A DNA stretch of 5,808 nucleotides from Candidatus Nitrosopumilus sp. (GTDB lineage: Archaea > Thermoproteota > Nitrososphaeria > Nitrososphaerales > Nitrosopumilaceae): positions 1 through 5,808 of the forward strand of contig JABDOO010000100.1 in the NCBI GenBank assembly GCA_013043295.1. Reading direction: 5' to 3'. Numbering within the stretch: position 1 is the stretch's first letter; each line of letters begins with the position of its first letter. The notes beneath the pieces were generated by a model that saw nothing but the letters and a program-made list of their open reading frames with translations, was not told the origin of the DNA and made no database searches. Below, piece by piece: positions 1-4,821 of this stretch. The position numbers were made by a program, and so were the translations under genes.

Positions 1-37
1 ATTTGAACCTAATCAGATTTTTAGGTAGATGCTAATC

Positions 38-751
38 CTATGGGGCACCAATGAATTTGTGTAATTGTGGGACTACCTTAACATCAATAAAATAAGGATA
101 TACCAAATCATATAATTCCAATAACAAATCTAGTGAAGGATCAGATATTCCATATGTAGGTTGAATGATGAATCCATCAATATCATCTTTTGATACAATA
201 TTGAAAATTTCTTTTACCAAGTTTGCAAATTCAACTGGTTGTGTTTTTGAGCTTACTACTATCTTGATGTATGTTGTTTTCTTTGATTTGACTGAGGATT
301 CAAGGCATTTCATTGTATGACCAATTAATTTCTCATAGTGTTTTGAATCAACAAAATCTGAATCTTTTGTTTTAAATTCAATTTTAACTATATCAATAAA
401 TGGTAAAACATGATTGAATCTATCAATATCAAAACATGATGATTCAAGATATGTGGGAATTTTTTTATCTTGTATATGCTTTGCAAGTAAGGCTACGGCT
501 TGATGTTGAATTAGTGGATCACCACCTGTAAAATTTACTTTGTATGTTTGATTTTTTAAATTAGAATCAATTAGATGGTTTGCATCATCAATAGTATATT
601 CTGTTCCAGAATCAAGTGGGAGAGACTCTTTGGTATCACAGTAAAAGCAAGTAAAGGGGCATCCAGCCAATCTCACAAAAAGAGTCTTTGTCCCATAAAG
701 AATCCCTTCTCCTTCAACGGATGTAAATATTTCAAATAATCTAACTTTCAA
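38..751 (-). CDS. queE: 7-carboxy-7-deazaguanine synthase QueE (radical SAM)
   Basis: This radical SAM enzyme converts 6-carboxy-tetrahydropterin to 7-carboxy-7-deazaguanine, the step before preQ0; in archaea the product feeds archaeosine in tRNA. Visible signs are the N-terminal EIFTSVEGEG segment (residues 7-16), which matches the usual QueE opening. The [4Fe-4S] cysteines follow at C31, C35 and C38 in the CX3CX2C spacing, with CDT at 38-40 as in the family. The SAM-binding glycine motif is TGGDP at 75-79, where most homologues have TGGEP. The length of 237 residues is normal. The start is TTG: no in-frame ATG or GTG lies between it and the upstream TGA, the next ATG is far inside, and starting here keeps the conserved N-terminus. 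No Shine-Dalgarno is seen, and a TATA-like stretch about 28 bases upstream suggests a leaderless transcript. No other pathway gene is visible in the window. Confidence 0.93.
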   Translation of the reverse strand: MKVRLFEIFTSVEGEGILYGTKTLFVRLAGCPFTCFYCDTKESLPLDSGTEYTIDDANHLIDSNLKNQTYKVNFTGGDPLIQHQAVALLAKHIQDKKIPTYLESSCFDIDRFNHVLPFIDIVKIEFKTKDSDFVDSKHYEKLIGHTMKCLESSVKSKKTTYIKIVVSSKTQPVEFANLVKEIFNIVSKDDIDGFIIQPTYGISDPSLDLLLELYDLVYPYFIDVKVVPQLHKFIGAP

Positions 752-772
752 GTAATAATTGTAAATTTTTTC

Positions 773-785
773 ATTATTTATTCAA
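773..785 (-). promoter_or_regulatory. Possible TATA box for queE
   Basis: Read on the minus strand this is TTGAATAAATAAT, centred about 28 bases before the TTG start of queE. That spacing would place the transcript start at or next to the start codon, as in leaderless archaeal genes. It is a weak call because the whole 41-base gap is AT-rich. Confidence 0.35.
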
Positions 786-792
786 TGAGTTT

Positions 793-987
793 CTAGTGCA
801 TTACTGGTTCATTTCTATAGAATAAACCAGAGATAAAGAATATCACACCCAGGATTCCAATTGTACTTCCTACTAATTCTATTTGATTTTGAAGATCTCC
901 TTCAATTGAACCCCATAACCAAGCCATTAAAGCACCTACTATAATCATCGGAATACCTACACCAACTGTTATTGCTTTAGAGGCCAT
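793..987 (-). CDS. Small two-helix membrane protein, function unknown
   Basis: I do not recognise a named family. The 64-residue product has two hydrophobic segments, roughly residues 6-26 and 38-57. They are joined by a short polar, acidic loop (GSIEGDLQNQIEL), so both ends should lie on the same side of the membrane. The first helix is rich in Gly, Val and Ile and ends with WLWG; the second runs GSTIGILGVIFFISGLFYRN. The ATG start is the first possible one and is preceded by AAGGTG, which sits only one base from the ATG and is probably too close to act as a normal ribosome site. It follows the secreted repeat protein by 45 bases and precedes queE by 41 bases on the same strand, so it could be read through from upstream or have its own promoter. 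Small hydrophobic proteins of this type are common in thaumarchaea. Confidence 0.75.
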   Translation of the reverse strand: MASKAITVGVGIPMIIVGALMAWLWGSIEGDLQNQIELVGSTIGILGVIFFISGLFYRNEPVMH

Positions 988-1008
988 GCACCTTGCTGAT
1001 TAGAAAAT

Positions 1009-1016
1009 GTATATGA
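1009..1016 (-). promoter_or_regulatory. Possible TATA box for the 64-residue membrane protein
   Basis: The minus strand reads TCATATAC, centred about 26 bases before the ATG at 987. A leaderless or nearly leaderless transcript would result. A second AT-rich candidate lies just upstream, near 1018-1029, so the exact box is uncertain. Confidence 0.3.
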
Positions 1017-1032
1017 ATTTTATGATAAACAA

Positions 1033-2052
1033 TTAGAGTGAATTTTTAATTTCTGCCAATTGTTTTGCCAAATCTCTTAATAGTTCATTAGCAGTTTCAA
1101 ATTCACCATTATTCAAATTGTCTTTAATGCTTTGAAGCATATCTCTGGCTTCTGAAATGGTATCTAGATTCACTCCATCAATTTTAGAGAGTTTGTACAG
1201 AGTTTTTTCTACTTGTAAAATTCTAGATTCAAGTTCATCATGTTCAGTTAAATCAAACTGATTCTTAAGTAGGATAATTTTTTTGATTTCCTCAATGATT
1301 TGTCGTGGATCATCAGTAGAAGATAGATTTTCTCTAGCAGATTCTAGCTTTTCAATAATTTCATCTGAAATGCCTTGTTTTTTGGCATTTTCAATTAATC
1401 TATCAAGTTGTTCTAAATATTTTTGAGCATATTCTTTAGCACGTTGTGATTCTTGTTTTGAAGCTTTTTCTCGAAGTTCTTGGTTGATATCCGTTATGAT
1501 TTGTTTAATTTCATGTATTGTATCTAGTGCATCACCAAATTGATGATCTTTGATTTGCTGTCTAGCATCATCAAATAATGTATCAATTTGTGAAAAGTCA
1601 ATTAAGGCATTGTGTTTTTTTGCAATTGTTTTCAAATTATCGACATAAGACTGTAATCTTTGAAGATCATTTGATGGGTTTCTTACTGAGTCATGTGCAG
1701 TTCTGGATTCTGCTTGGGCTGCTACATTTGAGCTCCCATCTGAAGTTGTTAAGTGTCTAGATATCTCTTTGAAAATTTTCATGGCTGAAAGGAAATGTTC
1801 TTTTGCTGAACTAATATCATCACTTCCAAGTGAATTTTCAAGTAATTTGACTTGCTGTGTACCATCTTCAAATAATGTTTTAATTTTATCTGATGAATCA
1901 TCAGAAATTTGGTTTTTAATTTGATCTTGCGCACGCTTTGCAATTTTTAGGAAAATTGCAGGATCTTCTGCTGCAGATACATTACTTGTCATGCCTCCAA
2001 GGGCCATACTTGCAACTAGGACAAACAAGCCAAAGGTTACTATTGTTTTCAT
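1033..2052 (-). CDS. Secreted alpha-helical repeat (coiled-coil) protein
   Basis: An exported protein of 339 residues with no family I can name. Residues 1-28 form a signal peptide: basic MK, hydrophobic TIVTFGLFVLVASMALGG, then a probable cut near SNVSA/AED at 27-28. The rest is charged and helical. It contains about four degenerate repeats of roughly 55-60 residues, near 41-101, 136-193, 212-266 and 278-335. Each looks like a helix pair in which an I/L-rich segment, a short turn, an A-R/K stretch and a final run of spaced Ile/Leu recur (for example TLFDDARQQI and KLESARENL). A Ser/Asp/Asn-rich linker at about 103-130 separates repeats one and two. There is no membrane anchor apart from the signal. 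The ATG overlaps the stop of the upstream membrane-regulator gene (ATGA) and has a strong Shine-Dalgarno, so the two proteins are probably made together. It may be a ligand, partner or target of that regulator, which is inference. Confidence 0.85.
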   Translation of the reverse strand: MKTIVTFGLFVLVASMALGGMTSNVSAAEDPAIFLKIAKRAQDQIKNQISDDSSDKIKTLFEDGTQQVKLLENSLGSDDISSAKEHFLSAMKIFKEISRHLTTSDGSSNVAAQAESRTAHDSVRNPSNDLQRLQSYVDNLKTIAKKHNALIDFSQIDTLFDDARQQIKDHQFGDALDTIHEIKQIITDINQELREKASKQESQRAKEYAQKYLEQLDRLIENAKKQGISDEIIEKLESARENLSSTDDPRQIIEEIKKIILLKNQFDLTEHDELESRILQVEKTLYKLSKIDGVNLDTISEARDMLQSIKDNLNNGEFETANELLRDLAKQLAEIKNSL

Positions 2053-3068
2053 TCTTCTTCCTCCAAATCTTGCTTTAATTTAACCAAGTTTTGTAAATCT
2101 TTTTTAGAAATTTCAATCACGCCTTGTCTTTCTAATCTTTTTACAGCTCTCCACATTGTGGTTCTAGGTTGTAGGAATTTTTTTCTTAAATCACTTTCCA
2201 ATGCTTCTCCACCGTTTGCAGAAATAAATTTGATAATTTCTTTATCATCCTCACGCATTTCTGGACGTAAATTAAAAATTTTTTCTGTGTCATTTAAAAT
2301 TGTCTTAGTTTCAGGAATATCTTCAGTTTGTAAGATTGGCGAGGATTTTGTCTGTTTTCTTTTTATCATAATAATTGCACCTGTAACAGCTGCGATAATT
2401 GGTGCTCCAATTAGGGCATAGGTAGAGACATCGTTGGTTGGTGGTGTTGTGGTTGGTGGTGTTGTGGTTGGTGGTGTTGCACTAAAAATATAATTTATTT
2501 CAGTTAAACCTGGACTCAAATCTAATTTTGTTTGATCATTTACAAGATCCATACTTGATGGAAGTGCATCCATTCCAACAATTATGGAATTTTTTGGCAT
2601 TAATAATGAATAATCAGATGGAGAATCTAGAGAGAATGTCCAAACTCTTCCTTCTTTAGAAATCAAATCATGGGAATCGTAATTAATGGTAATAGAAGAA
2701 GAGCCAAAAGTATCAATCATTGCTTTATCATCAATTATTTCACTAGATAGCAAGAATCCATTTTCACCAACAACGACAAAATTATCAATTGAAGTACCAA
2801 ATAGATCCACTTCAAAATCAGGATCCAAAGGATCCACATCTAATTGAGCAGAAATATGTGCTGAACCATCTGAATAGAGGGTTAGATCAAGCATACGAGT
2901 AGAACTGAATGAGGTCTGAAGAGGCATCGTAAGTGCAACAACGATCAAGCCTGCTATAACTAAGGGCGCATTAACCATTGTATCGAGGATACCTTCAGTC
3001 CTTACAAAAAGCATTCCATCTTCTCGAAAAGACTCTTTCCTATGTATTGGTACGATTTGTGGATTCAT
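2049..3068 (-). CDS. Membrane-anchored winged-helix transcriptional regulator with extracellular domain
   Basis: A likely one-component membrane-bound regulator of 339 residues. In order: a basic cytoplasmic N-terminus (1-32); a membrane helix (about 34-51); an outer beta-rich domain (about 55-195) with alternating short hydrophobic strands; a TPPTTTPPTTTPPT linker (198-211); a second membrane helix (about 216-235) followed by KRKQTK, which places the C-terminus inside; a polar linker; and a winged helix (about 274-335) with DLRKKF, TTMWRAVKRLERQG and a wing-like VIEISKKD. Membrane-tethered winged-helix proteins of this plan occur across archaea, for example ArnR-type regulators and haloarchaeal proteins. 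The target genes are unknown. The start at 3068 has AAGGT nine bases upstream. Later starts at M19 or M31 are possible; M31 would turn the first helix into a signal peptide. It begins 4 bases after the upstream regulator stops and overlaps the next gene by 4. Confidence 0.85.
   Translation of the reverse strand: MNPQIVPIHRKESFREDGMLFVRTEGILDTMVNAPLVIAGLIVVALTMPLQTSFSSTRMLDLTLYSDGSAHISAQLDVDPLDPDFEVDLFGTSIDNFVVVGENGFLLSSEIIDDKAMIDTFGSSSITINYDSHDLISKEGRVWTFSLDSPSDYSLLMPKNSIIVGMDALPSSMDLVNDQTKLDLSPGLTEINYIFSATPPTTTPPTTTPPTNDVSTYALIGAPIIAAVTGAIIMIKRKQTKSSPILQTEDIPETKTILNDTEKIFNLRPEMREDDKEIIKFISANGGEALESDLRKKFLQPRTTMWRAVKRLERQGVIEISKKDLQNLVKLKQDLEEEE
2060..2064 (-). promoter_or_regulatory. Shine-Dalgarno GGAGG for the secreted repeat protein
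   Basis: On the minus strand GGAGG lies seven bases before the ATG at 2052. It falls inside the last codons of the upstream gene, where Leu-Glu-Glu-Glu-Glu is encoded. Together with the ATGA overlap it supports this start and indicates translational coupling. Confidence 0.8.
2436..2480. repeat. Three tandem 15-bp units encoding a Thr/Pro linker
   Basis: Three head-to-tail copies of GGTTGGTGGTGTTGT (plus-strand reading), identical except for the final base of the third. On the minus strand they encode the TTTPP pentapeptide units between the outer domain and the second membrane helix of the regulator. Such exact DNA repeats can gain or lose units by slippage. Confidence 0.9.
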
Positions 3069-3072
3069 ATGC

Positions 3073-3360
3073 TCAATACCTTAGATTCATGCTTTCTACG
3101 AGTCCCTGAAACCTCTTGAATTCCTGGAAAAACTGAAGTCCTTTTTCAGTTATCAAAAAGACTCTATTTCTATCGTTTTTGACGGATTCCACTAAGCCTG
3201 CTTCTACCAGTTTCTCACATTTGTCTAATACTGCATAGTGAGATAGGTTGGCCTTGCGAGAGATTGCAGATACTATGACTCCACCACGACCGCCATCAGC
3301 GGTTACGTCTAAGATATCACCCATAATGCCCATTTCGGACCTGTATTGTTGTTTTGACAT
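3073..3360 (-). CDS. Small winged-helix DNA-binding regulator
   Basis: A 95-residue protein that is essentially a single winged helix: MSKQQYRSEMGIMGDILDV forms the first helix, ISRKANLSHYAVLDKCEKLVEAGLV the helix-turn-helix, and VESVKNDRNRVFLITEKG the wing, ending in a hydrophobic helix (LQFFQEFKRFQGLVESM) likely used for dimerisation. This matches the short HTH_45/ArnR-like winged-helix proteins abundant in thaumarchaea; the family call is from memory of the pattern. An upstream in-frame ATG at 3396 would add 12 hydrophobic residues. It lies only seven bases past the TATA box at 3403-3410, ahead of the expected transcript start near 3380, so the ATG at 3360 is preferred. It is the first gene of an operon with the membrane regulator and the secreted repeat protein, and may control its own promoter. 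Confidence 0.85.
   Translation of the reverse strand: MSKQQYRSEMGIMGDILDVTADGGRGGVIVSAISRKANLSHYAVLDKCEKLVEAGLVESVKNDRNRVFLITEKGLQFFQEFKRFQGLVESMNLRY
3078..3082 (-). promoter_or_regulatory. Shine-Dalgarno-like AAGGT for the membrane regulator
   Basis: AAGGT on the minus strand sits nine bases before the ATG at 3068, within the last codons of the upstream regulator. It supports the first in-frame ATG over the downstream candidates at M19 and M31. Confidence 0.5.
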
Positions 3361-3387
3361 GCTATAGTATAGAACAATGTAGTTTAT

Positions 3388-3429
3388 GAGGAACATTTTG
3401 AAACTTTATAGCGGAACGCAAAGCGGAAC
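3388..3429 (-). promoter_or_regulatory. Candidate operator: GTTCCGC direct repeats around the TATA box
   Basis: GTTCCGC (minus strand) occurs at 3423-3429 and 3411-3417, exactly 12 bases apart, the second abutting the TATA box. A related GTTCCTC lies at 3388-3394, between the TATA box and the expected transcript start. A protein bound here would compete with TBP/TFB, so the layout suggests repression or autoregulation. Confidence 0.5.
3403..3410 (-). promoter_or_regulatory. TATA box of the minus-strand regulator operon
   Basis: Minus-strand TATAAAGT, preceded directly by GTTCCGC. With the usual archaeal spacing of about 26 bases, transcription would begin near 3380 and give a short leader of about 20 bases before the ATG at 3360. 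Confidence 0.65.
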
Positions 3430-3496
3430 AGCAATTCCACCCAACAAAATCCCATATTTCTAATGATTTTGAAATTATGGTGAAAAAATTCAGAAA

Positions 3497-3510
3497 TTTT
3501 ACGCGTAAAA
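3497..3510. promoter_or_regulatory. Palindrome TTTTACGCGTAAAA, candidate operator
   Basis: A perfect 14-base palindrome centred on ACGCGT, in otherwise very AT-rich DNA. Allowing a one-base slip the arms extend to about 3494-3514. It lies roughly midway between the divergent promoters, where a dimeric regulator could act on both. Confidence 0.45.
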
Positions 3511-3529
3511 ATTTGTTTAGAAAATTGTA

Positions 3530-3557
3530 ATTTTGGAAAAAAATATCATTTTGGAAA
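3530..3557. repeat. Two ATTTTGGAAA motifs 18 bases apart
   Basis: ATTTTGGAAA occurs at 3530-3539 and 3548-3557 in the same orientation. Similar ATTTTGAAA strings occur elsewhere in the window, so this may be background from base composition. Confidence 0.3.
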
Positions 3558-3577
3558 TTTAATGATGAAAAGAGCTA

Positions 3578-3615
3578 ATTTTTAACAAAAAATTGTATTT
3601 TTAGCAAAAAATAGT
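3578..3615 (+). repeat. 19-base tandem repeat next to the TATA box
   Basis: ATTTTTAACAAAAAATTGT (3578-3596) is followed without a gap by ATTTTTAGCAAAAAATAGT (3597-3615), 17 of 19 bases identical. The second copy runs into the TATA box, covering the BRE position. It is a candidate activator site or the product of a local duplication. Confidence 0.6.
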
Positions 3616-3623
3616 ATATAAAG
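3615..3623 (+). promoter_or_regulatory. TATA box of the rightward secreted-protein gene
   Basis: TATATAAAG lies about 57 bases before the ATG at 3676. A transcript start near 3645 would leave a leader of about 30 bases with no clear Shine-Dalgarno. CCGTTCC at 3641-3647 falls on the expected start and echoes the GTTCC motif of the opposite promoter. Confidence 0.65.
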
Positions 3624-3675
3624 AACAGGACGATTTGTAACCGTTCCTAATCTATTATTTAGACTACGTCTTGAT

Positions 3676-4239
3676 ATGATAAAATCCAAGACTAAAACCA
3701 TTGGAGTACTAACCATTCTTTTGATGCTTAGTGCTTCACATCTATCTGTAAACTACACATTTGCAGAAAATGAGAAAAATCAGGTACCAAAAGCAGAATT
3801 TAGAACAATTCTTACGGAAAAGATAGTAGACGGAAAGTTACAAGTAAGTCATTATACTCTATCTGATGATCTCTCAGAAGAAGATTTGAAGAGAATGCTA
3901 TCTATTGAAGGTCAAATGTCTTGGGCATACGTAAAATTCAAGGCATACCAATCTGGAATAGTCCTTTTTGATGGTAAAGTATCAAAAATTGGAGAGGATA
4001 TTTGGAAGATTTCAATCAGAGATCAGGTCTCAGAAGGGAATCTCAAGTACAAAGTAGTATTTTCTGGAAAAATTACAGAAACTGATGGGGAAAACGTAAC
4101 TGTAGTTGCATTAATGAATTCCATTATGAAAAATCCTGAGATATCTCAAAAAATCAGGTTAATGGAAACTGGAGAAACTGCTAAAAATGTAGAAAAATCA
4201 AATGGTTCCCATATGGATTTTCGAAATTTCTATCGGTGA
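3676..4239 (+). CDS. Secreted protein of unknown function
   Basis: A 187-residue exported protein that I cannot assign to a family. Residues 1-30 form a signal peptide: MIKSKTKT is basic, IGVLTILLMLSASHL is hydrophobic, and a cut is likely at TFA/ENE (30-31). No cysteine is present, so it is neither a lipoprotein nor disulphide-linked. The mature part has a mixed pattern. Strand-like stretches at about 40-62 (FRTILTEKIVDGKLQVSHYTL), 84-118 (AYVKFKAYQSGIVLFDG, then IWKISIRD) and 123-147 are compatible with a small beta-rich domain, with an acidic helix DDLSEEDLKRML at 63-74 inserted. The C-terminus is polar and has no membrane anchor. It is transcribed divergently from the regulator operon with shared upstream DNA, which makes it a natural candidate target of those regulators. 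The ATG is preferred because it places the signal peptide directly at the N-terminus. Confidence 0.85.
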   Translation: MIKSKTKTIGVLTILLMLSASHLSVNYTFAENEKNQVPKAEFRTILTEKIVDGKLQVSHYTLSDDLSEEDLKRMLSIEGQMSWAYVKFKAYQSGIVLFDGKVSKIGEDIWKISIRDQVSEGNLKYKVVFSGKITETDGENVTVVALMNSIMKNPEISQKIRLMETGETAKNVEKSNGSHMDFRNFYR

Positions 4240-4250
4240 GATAATCACCA

Positions 4251-4260
4251 TTTTTCTTTA
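4251..4260 (+). terminator. T-rich archaeal-type terminator
   Basis: TTTTTCTTTA begins 12 bases after the stop of the secreted-protein gene. Archaeal RNA polymerase stops at oligo-T in the non-template strand, and no hairpin is needed. Confidence 0.45.
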
Positions 4261-4306
4261 ATTGAGTAAAAATCATTCACAAGGTCAGCTTTGGGATGCA
4301 ATGTAA

Positions 4307-4316
4307 CTTTTTATTC
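4307..4316 (+). promoter_or_regulatory. Possible TATA box of the coiled-coil gene
   Basis: CTTTTTATTC is centred about 29 bases before the ATG at 4341, consistent with a nearly leaderless transcript beginning at or just before that codon. It favours 4341 over the later ATG at 4377. Confidence 0.45.
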
Positions 4317-4340
4317 CCATTTTGAAAAGTAAATCATAAA

Positions 4341-4811
4341 ATGTTTGATAAATTCAAAAACGAGGGGGAGGGAGAGATGGTCGAAGAAAGAAATACCGGA
4401 ACAGATGAATCTGTAGAATCAAACTCAACTACTGAATCTTCTAGTCAGATTGGAATAGGAGAATTAATGGGAAAACGGGCAAAATTGGAAGAAGCAATTG
4501 ATTATGTTGGATTAATGATTAAAAATCTAAAAGACAAGCGAACTTTACTTGAAAAAGATATTGAGGAAGAATCAGTTGACATTAAGAATTTAAAAGAAAA
4601 ACTTCAAAAAGTTAGTGAATACATAGAAGAGGAAAATAGAGGAATTGAAGATCTGGTAAATAAGAGACAACAAGTAGAAAATGAAGCAGATGAAGTAGGC
4701 TCAATTATCAATACTCTAAGAGAAAGGCTTTCAGGAGTAGATAGAGTAATTGATGATGAAGGTAGTAGAGTTAGAAAAATCAAAGAATCAAGAGATTCCT
4801 TAAACGAATAA
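4341..4811 (+). CDS. Coiled-coil protein with five 21-residue repeats
   Basis: A cytoplasmic 156-residue protein without signal peptide or membrane helix; no family is recognised. Residues 1-44 are polar and probably disordered, rich in Glu, Ser and Thr. From residue 45 to 149 the chain divides into five repeats of exactly 21 residues with no gaps, starting at K45, K66, K87, K108 and R129, plus a 7-residue partial copy at the end. Each repeat has a basic pair near position 1, L/V at 5, mostly I at 9, an acidic run at 10-12, I/V at 16, L/I at 19 and E/D/N at 21, giving heptad-like spacing with one break per unit. Two starts compete: ATG 4341 fits a TATA box, while ATG 4377 (M13) follows a purine tract GAGGGGGAGGGAGAG containing GGAGG five bases away. 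It converges on the CdvB-like gene, and a scaffold or filament role is inference. Confidence 0.8.
   Translation: MFDKFKNEGEGEMVEERNTGTDESVESNSTTESSSQIGIGELMGKRAKLEEAIDYVGLMIKNLKDKRTLLEKDIEEESVDIKNLKEKLQKVSEYIEEENRGIEDLVNKRQQVENEADEVGSIINTLRERLSGVDRVIDDEGSRVRKIKESRDSLNE
4362..4376 (+). promoter_or_regulatory. Purine-rich Shine-Dalgarno-like tract before ATG 4377
   Basis: GAGGGGGAGGGAGAG directly precedes an in-frame ATG and contains GGAGG at 4367-4371. It could drive a second, 12-residue-shorter product of the coiled-coil gene, or simply encode the Glu/Gly residues of the N-terminus. Confidence 0.4.
4473..4787 (+). repeat. Five 63-bp units encoding 21-residue coiled-coil repeats
   Basis: The repeats are clear in protein but diverged in DNA, so they are old and under protein-level selection rather than recent duplications. 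Unit length is constant across all five. Confidence 0.7.
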
Positions 4812-4821
4812 AATTTTGAAA

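Larger units (their letters stand above)
3361..3675. other. Divergent intergenic control region
   Basis: This 315-base stretch separates the leftward regulator operon from the rightward secreted-protein gene. It holds a TATA box for each direction (3403-3410 minus, 3615-3623 plus), the GTTCC repeats, a TTTTACGCGTAAAA palindrome, a pair of ATTTTGGAAA motifs and a 19-base tandem repeat. I see no convincing gene in it; the longest notable plus-strand reading is a 17-codon basic ORF. Confidence 0.75.

Noticed and set aside
7..26. Hairpin ACCTAA/TTAGGT after queE as a terminator
   Set aside because: The stem is only six base pairs and no T-run follows on the minus strand.
3..35. Plus-strand frame ending in LNLIRFLGRC then TAA, possible tail of a converging gene
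   Set aside because: Only ten codons are visible at the window edge, too few to tell from chance.
1578..1760. Plus-strand ORF of 60 codons
   Set aside because: It lies entirely antisense to the secreted repeat protein, has no promoter or ribosome site, and its product looks like an unselected hydrophobic antisense translation.
2158..2421. Plus-strand ORF of 87 codons
   Set aside because: It is antisense to the winged helix and second membrane segment of the membrane regulator; its Ser/Ile/Phe-rich composition is explained by that overlap.
1033..3068. Equal length (339 residues) of the membrane regulator and the secreted protein as a sign of duplication
   Set aside because: Their sequences, domains and composition share nothing; the equal length is a coincidence.
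3361..3396. N-terminal extension of the small regulator to the ATG at 3396
   Set aside because: That ATG sits seven bases from the TATA box, ahead of the likely transcript start, and the added residues do not look like part of the winged helix.
3477..3530. 17-codon basic ORF (MVKKFRNFTRKNLFRKL) in the divergent gap
   Set aside because: It is too short, has no ribosome site or promoter at the right distance, and is expected by chance in AT-rich DNA; it also overlaps the ACGCGT palindrome.
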